This document shows positions 17,237 to 26,562 of a DNA stretch of 64,000 nucleotides, one piece after another (position 1 is the first letter of the stretch; every line of letters starts with the position of its first letter). The translations under genes were made by a program, and so were the position numbers. Location: the NCBI RefSeq assembly GCF_009831235.1, contig NZ_WUUL01000004.1, positions 1 through 64,000 of the forward strand, read 5' to 3'. Under the pieces are notes generated by a model, which worked only from the letters and a program-made list of their open reading frames with translations, was not told the DNA's origin and did no database searches. The stretch is from Shimazuella alba (GTDB lineage Bacteria; Bacillota; Bacilli; Thermoactinomycetales; Thermoactinomycetaceae).

Positions 17237-18199
17237 ATGAAGATCAAAGCAACATTAGATCGCATTCCGGGAGGGATGATGATTGTTCCATTGTTGATCG
17301 GGGCGATTATCAATACGCTGTTCCCAAATACAGCTGATACGTTCGGCTCATTTACAGGCGCGATGATGACAGGTGCGTTACCTATTTTAGCAGTGTTTTA
17401 CGTTTGTATGGGATCAACAATTGATTTTAAAGCAACTCCCTATATTCTCAAAAAAGGTGGAGCCTTACTAGGAACGAAAGTTGCCACTGCGGCGATTGTC
17501 GGATTTATCGCTGCTCAGTTTCTTGGGGAAGGCATGATTGAAAGCGGTTTCTTCACGGGAATCTCAGTTCTTGCGATTGCTGCTGCCATGAATGATACTA
17601 ACGGTGGCTTGTACATGGCGTTGATGGGTCAGTTTGGAAAAAAAGAAGATGTTGGTGCGTACTCGATCATGAGTTTAGAATCAGGTCCTTTTTTTACGAT
17701 GATTTCCCTCGGTGTAGCCGGCCTCGCTGCATTTCCTTGGCAAACCTTATTGGGTGCTGTCATTCCACTTATCGTAGGGATGGTGTTGGGGAACTTGGAC
17801 AAAGATATGCGTGAGTATTTGAGTAAAGCCGTTCCGGTACTTGTCCCCTTCTTTGCGTTTTCGCTTGGTGCGGGGCTGAACTTGCTTGATGTTTGGAAAG
17901 CCGGACTACTAGGCGCATTACTTGGTGTGGCTGTTGTCGCTGTAACAGGCACGACATTGTTTTTTGCGGATCGTTTTGTAGGTAAGGGAAATGGAATTGC
18001 TGGTTTATCGGCAGCATCAACAGCAGGAAATGCTGTTGGTGTTCCTGCGGCAGTCGCTTCAGCCAATGCCGTTTATGCGCCATTGGTACCATCTGCAACG
18101 GCGTTAATCGCATCTTGTGTAATCGTTACAGCGATTTTGGTTCCGATCGTCGTTTCTTGGTGGGCGAAACGCATCGGTGTTAAAGCGAACACAGCATAG
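17237..18199 (+). CDS. kdgT: KdgT-type 2-keto-3-deoxygluconate/sugar-acid permease
   Basis: A 320-residue membrane protein of the KdgT family, about ten transmembrane segments. Signature stretches are [47 protein letters not shown] and [19 protein letters not shown]. KdgT imports 2-keto-3-deoxygluconate with protons, but homologues beside DtnK/PdxA2-type genes are thought to carry four-carbon sugar acids such as D-threonate or D-erythronate; the neighbours here favour that. ATG 17237 is preferred over TTG 17234 because GAAGGAGGG sits seven bases away. First structural gene of the operon. Confidence 0.85.
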   Translation: MKIKATLDRIPGGMMIVPLLIGAIINTLFPNTADTFGSFTGAMMTGALPILAVFYVCMGSTIDFKATPYILKKGGALLGTKVATAAIVGFIAAQFLGEGMIESGFFTGISVLAIAAAMNDTNGGLYMALMGQFGKKEDVGAYSIMSLESGPFFTMISLGVAGLAAFPWQTLLGAVIPLIVGMVLGNLDKDMREYLSKAVPVLVPFFAFSLGAGLNLLDVWKAGLLGALLGVAVVAVTGTTLFFADRFVGKGNGIAGLSAASTAGNAVGVPAAVASANAVYAPLVPSATALIASCVIVTAILVPIVVSWWAKRIGVKANTA

Positions 18200-18251
18200 T
18201 AAACATAGGAGTAAGTCACACTTGGTTGTAGCAAAAGAAAGGAAGCGTAAG

Positions 18252-19559
18252 ATGCATAAATTTGGAATCATCGCCGATGATTTGACAGGTGCAAATGACA
18301 GTGGAGTACAATTGGTCAAACAAGGATTGCGAACCTCGGTGATGTTCGATGTAATTCCCATCACTGATGTGCCGATCAAACACGATGCAGTCGTTATCGA
18401 CACAGATAGTCGTGCTGTGCGTCCAGAAAAAGCATACCAGGCTGTACATCGGGCGGCTATGTTTTTGAAAGAACATAATTTTACTCAGATTTATAAAAAA
18501 GTAGACTCTACGTTGCGTGGCAATCTTGGTGCAGAGATCCAAGCCGTGACAGATGTGTTCGAACCGGAGTTTTGTATCATCGTTCCTGCTTTTCCGCGAA
18601 TCGGTAGAACAACCATACAAGGAACACACTTTTTACATGGCGTCCGGATTACAGAAACTGAGATCGCTCACGATCCACAAAGTCCAGTCGTACAATCTTC
18701 ACTATGCCGCTTACTTGAATCCCAATCAAGTCAACACGTAGGTTTGGTGCAGACAAAAGAGTTGGGTCAAGACATTCCATTATGGCGAGCGGAGCTGGAG
18801 AAATGGCAGCATCAAGGTGTGAAATGGCTGGTGTTTGATGCTGAAACAGATGCACACCTTGAGTGGATCGCTTTCTGTGTCTCCAAAATCACAACAAACG
18901 TTGTCTGGGTGGGCTCTGCGGGGCTGGCTGAATATTTACCAACTATGCTGGGATGGCAACAGGTGTCAACCCAGCAACCAGCAAATATGCAAAGTCACCG
19001 CGTTCTTACCGTATCAGGAAGTTTATCCAGTGTCACCAGTCAACAAATTGCTAAGTTGATCAAAAAAAATGATATCCAAGCGATCGAGCTTGACCCAATG
19101 TCTGTGTTTGCGGAAACAACGCAGTGGGAGAGAAAAAAACAAGAATTGATCTGTCAGTTGAGTAAGGTGTATGCCCAAGGAGATCATGCTGTATTGTATG
19201 TAGCGGCAAGTCCGGAAAATCGCCTTTCTACGCAGCACGCCACGAGCCAGCTACGATTGACACCTGCTGAGGTGAGCAAGCGGATTTCTCAAGGGTTGGG
19301 CCAAATCGCCAGTCAACTGGTGAAAAACGAGCCTTATGTCTCGGGTCTTGTTCTGACTGGAGGCGATACTGCCAAAGATGTTTGTCGCCAGATCGGGGTC
19401 AGTGGTTTGGAACTGATACGAGAAGTAGAGGCAGGTATTCCGCTTGGAAAGTTAACAGCTGGAGATCTAGCATTGTTTGCGATTACGAAAGCGGGCGCAT
19501 TTGGCCATGAGAACTCACTGGTCAATGCTGTAAACGAGTTAAAAGGAGGAGCATCATGA
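18252..19559 (+). CDS. dtnK: Four-carbon acid sugar kinase (D-threonate/D-erythronate kinase type)
   Basis: A 435-residue kinase of the DUF1537 family. The N-terminal substrate domain begins KFGIIADDLTGANDSGVQ and contains KKVDSTLRGNLGAEI; the C-terminal nucleotide domain has LVLTGGDTAKDVC and KAGAFG. Members phosphorylate D-threonate, D-erythronate or related acids at O-4. Next to a PdxA2 and a sugar-acid permease the expected reaction is D-threonate (or D-erythronate) to the 4-phosphate. The longer frame from 18177 overlaps the permease; ATG 18252 has AAAGGAAG upstream and starts at the family N terminus. The exact sugar is inferred from context only. Confidence 0.85.
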   Translation: MHKFGIIADDLTGANDSGVQLVKQGLRTSVMFDVIPITDVPIKHDAVVIDTDSRAVRPEKAYQAVHRAAMFLKEHNFTQIYKKVDSTLRGNLGAEIQAVTDVFEPEFCIIVPAFPRIGRTTIQGTHFLHGVRITETEIAHDPQSPVVQSSLCRLLESQSSQHVGLVQTKELGQDIPLWRAELEKWQHQGVKWLVFDAETDAHLEWIAFCVSKITTNVVWVGSAGLAEYLPTMLGWQQVSTQQPANMQSHRVLTVSGSLSSVTSQQIAKLIKKNDIQAIELDPMSVFAETTQWERKKQELICQLSKVYAQGDHAVLYVAASPENRLSTQHATSQLRLTPAEVSKRISQGLGQIASQLVKNEPYVSGLVLTGGDTAKDVCRQIGVSGLELIREVEAGIPLGKLTAGDLALFAITKAGAFGHENSLVNAVNELKGGAS

Positions 19560-20554
19560 ACCAATTACCAATCATCGGAATTACGATGGGTGATCCAGCA
19601 GGTGTGGGTCCAGAGATCATCATCAAGAGTTTGGCTGATGGTGAGATTTATCATAAGTGTCGGCCCATTGTCATCGGGGATGCGAAAATAATTGCGCGTG
19701 CACAGCAGTTTACGCACACCGATATGGAGATTGTTTCTATCAAAGAGATTAGTGATGCCGCATTTGTATCTGGGAAGATTTATTGCTTGGATATGGATCT
19801 TGTGGCAGCTGACTTACCGATTGGACAAGTATCAGCTGAAGCGGGACATGCTGCGTTTGAATTTGTCAAAAAAGCAGTTGATTTAGCCAAAGATGGACAA
19901 ATTGATGCGATCTGCACCGCACCGTTGAACAAAGAAGCGATGCATTTGGGTGGTCACATCTATCCAGGTCATACAGAGATATTAGCTGATCTGACTGATA
20001 CTACTGATTTCTCGATGATGTTATCCGCTCCAAATCTAAAAGTGATTCACGTCACCACTCATATCGGAATCATCGATGCGATTAACAGTATCCATCCCAC
20101 CCGTGTATACAACGTGATTAAGATGGCAGACGAAACGTTGAAAAAAGCAGGGATTGACGCACCGAGAATCGCTGTTTGTGGAATTAATCCACACGCGGGT
20201 GAAAACGGCCTGTTTGGCTATGGCGAAGAAACAGAAAAAGTGATCCCAGGTGTGGAAAAAGCACAAGCTGAGGGCATCGATGTCGTTGGCCCGCTTCCTG
20301 CAGATACACTTTTCTTTCGAACGGTACGCGGGGATTTTGATATTGTAGTTGCGATGTATCATGATCAAGGGCATGGACCGGTCAAAGTACTTGGATTGGA
20401 TGCGGGGGTTAACATTACGGTTGGCTTACCGATCATTCGCACAAGTGTTGATCACGGAACTGCATTTGATATCGCAGGCAAGGGCATTGCTGATGAAAAA
20501 AGCTTACAAGAAGCAATAAGACAGGCGATTGAGCTCGCGCCGAAAAAGAGTTGA
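19556..20554 (+). CDS. pdxA2: PdxA2: 4-phospho-D-threonate/erythronate 3-dehydrogenase type
   Basis: A 332-residue member of the PdxA family of NAD-dependent, metal-dependent dehydrogenases. It begins IIGITMGDPAGVGPEII, and has the conserved APLNKEAMHLGG, HTEILADLT, CGINPHAGENGLFG and AMYHDQGHGPVK, which hold the metal and phosphate ligands. Classical PdxA makes pyridoxal phosphate precursors, but PdxA2 paralogues paired with DUF1537 kinases oxidise 4-phospho-D-threonate and decarboxylate it to dihydroxyacetone phosphate. The ATG overlaps the kinase stop (ATGA), so the two are translationally coupled, and a terminator follows. Confidence 0.87.
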   Translation: MNQLPIIGITMGDPAGVGPEIIIKSLADGEIYHKCRPIVIGDAKIIARAQQFTHTDMEIVSIKEISDAAFVSGKIYCLDMDLVAADLPIGQVSAEAGHAAFEFVKKAVDLAKDGQIDAICTAPLNKEAMHLGGHIYPGHTEILADLTDTTDFSMMLSAPNLKVIHVTTHIGIIDAINSIHPTRVYNVIKMADETLKKAGIDAPRIAVCGINPHAGENGLFGYGEETEKVIPGVEKAQAEGIDVVGPLPADTLFFRTVRGDFDIVVAMYHDQGHGPVKVLGLDAGVNITVGLPIIRTSVDHGTAFDIAGKGIADEKSLQEAIRQAIELAPKKS

Positions 20555-20567
20555 ATAACCGAACACA

Positions 20568-20612
20568 TAAAAAGCTGCTGATGGAGTACTACCAATCACC
20601 AGCTTTTTCTTA
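20568..20612 (+). terminator. Intrinsic terminator of the sugar-acid operon
   Basis: AAAAGCTGCTGATGG pairs with CCAATCACCAGCTTTTT, followed by CTTATAAAAAAA. Confidence 0.8.
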
Positions 20613-20649
20613 TAAAAAAATAATAGACAGTCATATTGGGGTAGAACCC

Positions 20650-20684
20650 ATGCCCATATATACGATCAAAGGTATTAAAGTTTT
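20650..20684. repeat. Attachment-like repeat, copy C, at the LSR2 3' end
   Basis: ATGCCCATATATACGATCAA then AGGTATTAAAGTTTT; matches copies A and B and overlaps the last codons of LSR2. Its place beside the recombinase gene is what is expected for an element end. Confidence 0.6.
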
Positions 20685-22216
20685 GGATAGATATCAAGGG
20701 TGAAGTTGTTTCCTATTTGCCATTTTTCTTTGTTATAAATGCACTTATTCAAAACAGATTTGAGCAAGTTGTTTTTTATTTTGGGATCAGTTGTGTTCCT
20801 GTATAAATCCATGACGTTTTCAATCTGGGGAATGATTTTTACTTTTGCAATCATACGCTCGTTTTCAAGGGATAATTCATTTTTGATTTGATTGATTTTA
20901 TCTTTTGTTTCTGCGAGTTTGTCTGCAATATAGTTGGAACGTTCGATATAAGTATCATCATCATAAATACCACGTTCCAATAGATCATGCAGCCTTCCTT
21001 TTTGATCGATTAAATTTTTCCACTCTTGTTCCAGATTTTTGAGGCTTGTCTGATAAACTTGGATTTTATTTTGGGATGGTTCATCTATACTTCCTTGTTC
21101 CCATTGCAACTTATATTGACTGAGCCATTCTTTTAAATGAAGCAGCAGTGTCTGCTCGACATATTCAAACCGAGTACTTTTGTTATTACAGATAGTGTCT
21201 TGACAGATGAGATGAGGTTTTTGTTTGGTGCTCGGACGAAGTACCATAGATGAATCACATTTTGCACATCGGATCAATCCTGCTAAAGGATTTGTTATCT
21301 TGTTATTTGTCCGATAAGGAACATGGGATTTATTTTTTAAAATACTTTGCGCTTTCTGATACAATTCTTCAGATATCAGAGGTTCATGTTTTCCTTGCGC
21401 TTCGATCCACTCAGATTGTGGTCGCATTTTTGCTTCTCTTCGTTTCTCTGGATCTTTTGATTTTTTGTATGCTGTTTTCTTCCACTGGACTTTACCAGTG
21501 TAAACTGCATTTTTGATGATGATGAGCACACTAGAACCTTTCCATGGGATACCTGTATAGCTGAGATATCCTAACTCATTCAGTTTGTTTGCTATTTTTT
21601 TTGTTCCCATTCGTTCCCTTGGATCATCAGATGTATACCATTCAAAAATCATCTTCACTACTGGGGCTTGTTTCGGATGTGGGACAAGGAATCGATTGCG
21701 GCCTTCTTCTTTGATTTCGTATCCATAGGGAGGGCGTGTTCCGATATAGTTGCCTTCCTCAACGGAACGAATTCGTCCACCTTGTAATCGACGTGTGATA
21801 ATCTTTAATTCTTTCCGCGCCATAAATGCCTCAAACTCGCTATATTCTTCGTCCCACTCATCATGCAGATCATACGTTTTCCGAGGGGTGATAATTTTTG
21901 TATCTGCTTCTTTAAACGTTTCCAGTATTAATCCTTGTTCCTTCATGTTCCCACGACCGAGACGATCCATGTCCATCACAAGGACTGCATCGTACATTTT
22001 TGCTTCTACTTCTCTTAATAGTTCCATCATTTCAGGGCGATGAATGAGGCTTTCCCCAGATACAATTTCTTGCCTGATTTTGATGATGTTTAGATTTTGT
22101 TGTTTCGCTGCTTTTAATAATGCTTTCTTGTGTTTTTCGAGTGTTTCACCCTCGCCTCTTTTTTCTGCCTCTACGTCTTCACGGGATTTGCGTAAATAAA
22201 TACAAGTCCTATCCAT
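20675..22216 (-). CDS. Large serine recombinase (LSR2), SpoIVCA-like
   Basis: A 513-residue recombinase. The catalytic domain begins TCIYLRKSREDVEAEKRGEG with the nucleophile Ser10 in LRKS, followed by VMDMDRLGRGNMKEQG and SEFEAFMARKELKIITRRLQ. The recombinase domain, the zinc ribbon LIRCAKCDSSM and a coiled coil follow. The LRKSREDxE start is shared with SpoIVCA, the enzyme that excises the sigK skin element. The long frame from 22381 has no support; ATG 22216 follows GGAGG with eight-base spacing. Its 3' end carries an attachment-like repeat, and the sigK pieces lie at 12.5 and 35.9 kb, so it is the natural candidate for having split sigK. It looks intact. Confidence 0.9.
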   Translation of the reverse strand: MDRTCIYLRKSREDVEAEKRGEGETLEKHKKALLKAAKQQNLNIIKIRQEIVSGESLIHRPEMMELLREVEAKMYDAVLVMDMDRLGRGNMKEQGLILETFKEADTKIITPRKTYDLHDEWDEEYSEFEAFMARKELKIITRRLQGGRIRSVEEGNYIGTRPPYGYEIKEEGRNRFLVPHPKQAPVVKMIFEWYTSDDPRERMGTKKIANKLNELGYLSYTGIPWKGSSVLIIIKNAVYTGKVQWKKTAYKKSKDPEKRREAKMRPQSEWIEAQGKHEPLISEELYQKAQSILKNKSHVPYRTNNKITNPLAGLIRCAKCDSSMVLRPSTKQKPHLICQDTICNNKSTRFEYVEQTLLLHLKEWLSQYKLQWEQGSIDEPSQNKIQVYQTSLKNLEQEWKNLIDQKGRLHDLLERGIYDDDTYIERSNYIADKLAETKDKINQIKNELSLENERMIAKVKIIPQIENVMDLYRNTTDPKIKNNLLKSVLNKCIYNKEKWQIGNNFTLDIYPKL

Positions 22217-22264
22217 AGGGTTGTCCTCCAACATTTTTCGCATAGGATGAATTGAGGTGATCCT

Positions 22265-22468
22265 ATGCCACCAAATGTAAGTATTATTCCGCCAGTAATG
22301 AGTAATCAAGAACGGTTTCAAAAGTGGGAAGAGATCAATCTGATGATAAGTAAAATCTGGAATATGATGGCAGATGATCAAAAATTATGTATTATTCGCA
22401 ATTATAACACTGATATAGAAGGACAACAAAAAATAGATAAAGAGGGTAAAGGTGAAAAGTGTATATAA
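22265..22468 (+). CDS. Small protein divergent from LSR2
   Basis: A 67-residue frame starting at ATG 22265 with GAGGTGAT close upstream. The N-terminal PPNVSIIPPVMSNQERFQKW and helical WEEINLMISKIWNMMADDQ look like real protein; the tail is low-complexity and charged. Divergent genes next to large serine recombinases are sometimes recombination directionality factors, but nothing in the sequence proves that here. Family not recognised. Confidence 0.4.
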   Translation: MPPNVSIIPPVMSNQERFQKWEEINLMISKIWNMMADDQKLCIIRNYNTDIEGQQKIDKEGKGEKCI

Positions 22469-22574
22469 AGAGACCATAATAGGTCTCTGAAATTCTATAA
22501 TATTGGATTCAAAATTACCTTTAAAATTAAAAATTTTGTGCTGGACGATAGGATGCCGATCAGCGTTGTGAACA

Positions 22575-22690
22575 TTAGGATTCCACGACCTCACTCTTAA
22601 GCTAGTTGATAACGCCCCCGACGAGATAGTTCTTTCGCGCTTTTTCGTTATCCATTAGAACATTGTAAGTTGCCTGTTGACCCGGTGGGT
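22575..22690 (-). pseudogene. Degenerate copy 1 of the 66-residue gene family
   Basis: The minus strand reads PPGQQATYNVLMDNEKARKN then YLVGGVIN, a TAG in place of the Trp codon, and LKSEVVES. It aligns with the 3' two thirds of the intact gene at 33805-34005. It is fused out of frame to the 3' end of the gene at 22655-22981. Confidence 0.7.
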
Positions 22691-22981
22691 TTTGTATTCC
22701 GTTGTCAAGTCCCTGTCTGTGGGTTGGTCACGTAAATCTTTTCTTCGACATTCCAACTCGATTGCATAAGGAAGAGGTTCGGTCTTTTTCTCATTAATAT
22801 TAATGTTTGTGACGTAAACTACATTCTTCTTAGAATTTACGACTGCTTTAAACCTTTTACCAACAAGGTATTGATAGTAAACACCATTATCCTTACCCTT
22901 ATCCCTAATTATCCAGAGCTTGACTCCATTTTCGAACTCTTTGCTAGGTTTACGAGTAGGAAAGTAATAATCTCTGCTCAT
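22655..22981 (-). CDS. Hypothetical phage-like protein with a truncated C terminus
   Basis: A 108-residue frame beginning SRDYYFPTRKPSKEFENG, with strands VKLWIIRDKG, VYYQYLVGKRFKAVV and VVYVTNININ. ATG 22981 follows GAGGA with short spacing. The last ten residues come from a fusion: from about 22690 the DNA is the 3' part of a copy of the 66-residue gene, read in another frame. So the natural C terminus is lost. The upstream leader is duplicated at 24424-24530. I do not recognise the family. Confidence 0.5.
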   Translation of the reverse strand: MSRDYYFPTRKPSKEFENGVKLWIIRDKGKDNGVYYQYLVGKRFKAVVNSKKNVVYVTNININEKKTEPLPYAIELECRRKDLRDQPTDRDLTTEYKTHRVNRQLTMF

Positions 22982-23075
22982 TATTCCTCATTCTAGAGTT
23001 CAGGATCGCTCGACCGTATAGGAGCAATCTACTCTTTTTAAATATAACGCAATGAATCAATGAGAAAAGAAAGTC
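22975..23075. repeat. Leader repeat, copy 1
   Basis: CATTATTCCTCAT, then TTCAGGATCGCTCGACCG, TAGGAGCAAT and a downstream GTGAATCAATGA-type block. The same order of blocks is found at 24424-24530. On the minus strand both lie directly before a small gene that starts MS. Confidence 0.6.
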
Positions 23076-23204
23076 GATTGATGGGTATGATTTTTGCTAA
23101 AGGTTTATAAAAGTAAGAGAGTTTCTGGATAATGGGGAATATCCCTATATTTGTGGTGCATGTTATAATTGTGGTATCTGTCAAGTTCTTGAGAAGGAAT
23201 CCAA

Positions 23205-23498
23205 GTGAGCGACGAGCAGAATCTACCGCTGGCCATTCTCCTTTACCTACTAGAACGTGCTGAACAAGATGTCGAGCCTTCTTCGCCGAGTTACGAGAGA
23301 TTGAAGCGGGCATCCATAGAGTTGGAGGACGTTCTTCCATTCGCTGACAGCGAACCAGAGAAGGCACATCGAGCGGCAGAACTACTGGAGATTCTGGACC
23401 GTCCCGATGAAGCGCTTGCCTACTGGCACAGAGCTGCCGCACTAGGCAACCAAGACGCAGTCGACATGGTCGAGATCCTACACATCGACATTCAGTAG
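23205..23498 (+). CDS. Small G+C-rich protein with a TPR-like tail
   Basis: A 97-residue acidic helical protein starting at GTG 23205 behind GAGAAGGAA. The second half (KAHRAAELLEILDRPDEALA, then YWHRAAALGNQDAV) resembles a tetratricopeptide/Sel1 repeat. A TATAAT lies at about 23163-23168. Codon use is actinobacterial in style, unlike the A+T-rich neighbours, and it has its own terminator region. Function unknown; it looks like a lone acquired gene. Confidence 0.6.
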   Translation: MSDEQNLPLAILLYLLERAEQDVEPSSPSYERLKRASIELEDVLPFADSEPEKAHRAAELLEILDRPDEALAYWHRAAALGNQDAVDMVEILHIDIQ

Positions 23499-23584
23499 AA
23501 CTTGAACCACATGACCGGCTACTAGATACCTTTGGGTACTTTGGTAGTCGGTCGCTGAATTTTGTAACAAACATAATAGATGAG

Positions 23585-23612
23585 AGCCGTCATAGGGCGG
23601 CTTTTTTATTTT
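23585..23612 (+). terminator. Intrinsic terminator
   Basis: AGCCGTCATAGGGCGGCT followed by TTTTTTATTTTA. A close relative (AGTCGTTATAGGACGG plus T-run) lies at 27522-27545, so this terminator is part of a repeated segment. Confidence 0.7.
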
Positions 23613-23782
23613 ACACATAGGAGTTAATCCTCAGAAAAGGAATCACATTTGTGAGGATACAACCCAACTAGGAAATAGACAAGCATGAGCAGCGTCTGTC
23701 TGATCGAAAGGGAAGTTACGCCTTCCATCGATGGTGAGCTGGGAATCAGCACGATCCGTCAGCTCCGCGTCCCAACAATGCG

Positions 23783-23878
23783 ATGTGTTCCCTCTGCAAC
23801 GCATGTCCGGCTCGGACTAACTGTCCTAAGTCCTGTGGCATGTGTGATGGGTGCTGTTTCTGTTACATGGAGGAGTAA
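23783..23878 (+). CDS. Possible cysteine-rich peptide
   Basis: A 31-residue frame with nine cysteines: MCSLCNACPARTNC then PKSCGMCDGCCFCYMEE. The frame is open back to about 23720, so it could be the end of a longer protein. No ribosome-binding site precedes the ATG at 23783. The spacing resembles metal-binding cysteine clusters. A 66-codon frame at 23685 on the same strand overlaps it but shows no protein-like pattern. Low confidence that it is expressed. Confidence 0.3.
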   Translation: MCSLCNACPARTNCPKSCGMCDGCCFCYMEE

Positions 23879-24059
23879 CACCTAGCTCCTAATGGAGCAA
23901 GTGGCCGATTGGGTCGTTTTCGGGCAGCCTGGTCGATCCATCGTTTAGAGGATTTTTTTTAAATCTATCGTGTACAAAGAGTCATCCGATGGGATGGGTA
24001 GCTTTTTTATTTTGCAAACAGGGGGATAATGCAATAGTTTTCAAACCATAAGAAAAGTC

Positions 24060-24190
24060 GACACTATTCAATTGAAAGATGGTTAATGCGGAGTTGTATC
24101 TTGTATCAATCGTAGAATAAGCATTATCACATGATAGGTAAGGATGATTCCATGAAATGGCGAGGTTTGAGGTTGTGAAAGCAGGTGGAC
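24060..24190 (+). pseudogene. Degenerate copy of a small phage-type gene
   Basis: CAATTGAAAGATGGT and the following 110 bases align with 27600-27715 but with scattered indels and stops. The better copy encodes IQLKDGRRGVVYYTIVGLS. Both look like remains of small phage proteins of the KLKDGRxG type. Confidence 0.5.
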
Positions 24191-24430
24191 CAGCACGAAA
24201 ATTCGCAACTGGCCCATGAACCTTAGAATCAGATGGGATCGTGCTCCGACCATCCACTCGGTTGACACAAAAGGTTACTTTGCAGATCATAGAGCGCATC
24301 AACACCCTGCACCCAATCTTATCGCCTACCTTTGGAAGCTCTGTGAGGGCGTCAGGACGGATATCCCAGACCTGATCTGATTAGATAGAGTGCGGGTGGG
24401 ATCACCAGCGGGGAACTCAATCTTACTCAT
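24150..24430 (-). pseudogene. Frameshifted small gene behind leader repeat copy 2
   Basis: ATG 24430 on the minus strand, placed behind the duplicated leader, opens SKIEFPAGDPTRTLSNQI. After a shift the sequence continues QVWDIRPDALTELPKVGDKI then CRVLMRSMICKVTFCVNRVD. The two frames join into one coherent G+C-rich protein, so a single frameshift near 24380 has broken it. The 3' end runs into the degenerate repeat at 24060-24190. Family unknown. Confidence 0.5.
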
Positions 24431-24530
24431 CATTCCTCATAGGGTTCGGGATCGCTCAATCGGATAGGAGCAATACTCTATAACAAAAATAGCGTATTTT
24501 TATATGTGAATCAATGAAAAGAAAAAGCTA
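24424..24530. repeat. Leader repeat, copy 2
   Basis: Same blocks as 22975-23075: CATCATTCCTCAT, GGTTCGGGATCGCTCAATCG, TAGGAGCAAT, GTGAATCAATGA. Confidence 0.6.
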
Positions 24531-24927
24531 CTAATGGATGAGGTCAGATTTAGTTTAACTTAAGAATTTAAGCATCAAATCATATAGAAAAGCGATTATT
24601 TGAAGTTTATTACATGTAAGATTACAGCCAAGAGAGCTCACTCCTATGATGTTATTTATATCATTTATTTACAATATTGAATGAGATTTTACTAGTAGGG
24701 TAGAACCAGCATCCGGCGATTGAGGGGTGTCGTAACCATATAATGAAATTTATCTAATGAGCAATAGCCCTGTCACGTGGTCCTGTAAATCTGTTCACGT
24801 CACAGATGTTACAATACATTTCCTTTTTCATTTGTTTTTCTGAGTTGATAGCCCTACTCTGCACAGAACGAAAACTAAATAAAAATAATATAATATAATA
24901 GTCTGAAACTAGAGATAAGGAATGAAA

Positions 24928-25193
24928 ATGACGAGAAAAAAAGATAATGAAACATGGTATGGTGGCATTGCAAGGATCAAAAACAAACCAGATAAACGAT
25001 TGGAATTGCTGAACTAACAGATGGTGAATTTTCCTATACACATGTCGATAATAAATCCGCTGTAAAAATCGTTGATGGAGAGCTAGAAATTGATTACGTA
25101 TACTATCGGCCATCCGACTTTTCCCCAATCATTCTGATATTGCAACCTAATCATTCCCCTGTTGTTAACGTACAACAGGGGGAAATCATATAG
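24928..25193 (+). pseudogene. Frameshifted small hypothetical gene
   Basis: ATG 24928 opens TRKKDNETWYGGIARIKNKP and then runs into a stop. One frame over, TIGIAELTDGEFSYTHVDNK continues to VDGELEIDYVYYRPSDFSP and a stop at 25191-25193. Together about 85 residues, phage-like in style, broken by one frameshift near 25000. Family unknown. Confidence 0.45.
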
Positions 25194-25871
25194 ATAAGTA
25201 ATATAATTGGATGTTTTTGTTCATGGCCTCGAAAAGGGTGAATAAGGATTACAATAAATGGAATCTATCTGACGGAGTGTAACAGGATCTTATCACTAGA
25301 TCATTTATCGATATGAATATAAAAAGAAACGCTTGATTCATGAAACATATAGAATCAAACTTTTTCTATTTGTTTAAAACAATATCGATCCAAGAGGCAC
25401 TCATCCGGTCACCTCAACTGCACAACAAAACATAGACAACAAAACGAGATTTCTTTTCATAAAAACACAATTCCGTTCCAATATTTCATTTATTCTGATT
25501 ATTTTATTATCCCTTAAAATAAGAAAATTATCTAATCGAATACACTCAACTTCTGACCAGGATCGTAACCGAAACGGCTTATGTGTCATCGCTTTACTGC
25601 TAAAACTGAGTGAGATGCAAAAGGTTCCTGTTTGCACGCACAAGCTGTGAAGGATAGTGTGACTTCGGTTCGTAAAAACGAAATAGTGACTAAGGAGGAA
25701 GATTTAGAGCAATACGAATTAGAGCATGTGAGAGTGGGAATGACCAATGATCGATGATCGATGAGGTCAAGTAATGAGGTGGAGTGAACAGCAGTCATGT
25801 TGCTCACTCCAGACCCGCTGCCTTTATGGTGCCCAGCATAGCTAGGACATACTACTCTTCTTTTACTGCGC

Positions 25872-26282
25872 TCAGGAGATTGGATGAGAGTCCCAGTCCA
25901 ACTTGGATTTTAAATCATGGAATTCAGTGAGTTTGACACTGCCTTTTCTGTAATGGTCGAATATAATCGACTCCACAAGGAAGGATGCGACTCGACCCGT
26001 TCCGATGTAAGAGCGTCCCTTACTCACATATGCTTTGGGAACATCGCTGTAGAAGGGAGTTGTGTCACCCGGAAGGACGTTGAAGGTCATCAAATCCAAG
26101 AACGTCCAATGATTATTGCCCATGGAAACATGGAAGTCAGTGCCCATGAAGCAGTTCTGCTTGATGTCGAATTTTTCTTTCACAAAAAGGATTGCGAGGG
26201 AGCCGTCGGTACGGGATGATCCCTGTTCTCCAATGACGACTTCAAACGTCTTCGCCCGGCTGTAAATGTCAACTTGCTGCAT
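25872..26282 (-). CDS. Hypothetical protein, G+C-rich cassette
   Basis: A 136-residue frame from ATG 26282, with AAGGAG seven bases upstream. It starts QQVDIYSRAKTFEVVIGE and has regular alternating strands (SLAILFVKEKFDI, WTFLDLMTFNVLPGD) and a helical tail, suggesting a compact beta-rich protein. No known motif is seen. Codon use is richer in C/G at third positions than the flanking DNA, which contains no other intact gene for about 1.5 kb upstream. Likely an acquired phage or actinobacterial gene. Confidence 0.55.
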   Translation of the reverse strand: MQQVDIYSRAKTFEVVIGEQGSSRTDGSLAILFVKEKFDIKQNCFMGTDFHVSMGNNHWTFLDLMTFNVLPGDTTPFYSDVPKAYVSKGRSYIGTGRVASFLVESIIFDHYRKGSVKLTEFHDLKSKLDWDSHPIS

Positions 26283-26562
26283 TTCGAGCTCCTTGGCATC
26301 GGGTTATGTATCATCATAGTATCACAAATATAAAACTCCAACTATTCTTACAGAGTGAACAAGGTGGTAAATAATTTTAATTGGCGATTGGTATTTAGAT
26401 ATTTGGGGAGTAAACGATGATGAGTAGGATGACACGAGAGGGAGAACATAGTGAGCCTTCCGAAGTACCATGCACTTTCTGTAAAAGAACGAAGCTACTC
26501 TAGTTATGTGAATTTATTAAGGGATACTACTGGACGAGCTTCAGGGATCGTAGGGGAGAATA

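Noticed and set aside
17629-18113. Two long minus-strand frames inside kdgT
   Set aside because: They are shadows of the permease in other frames; they lack ribosome-binding sites and read as low-complexity Ala/Pro or Gln/His text.
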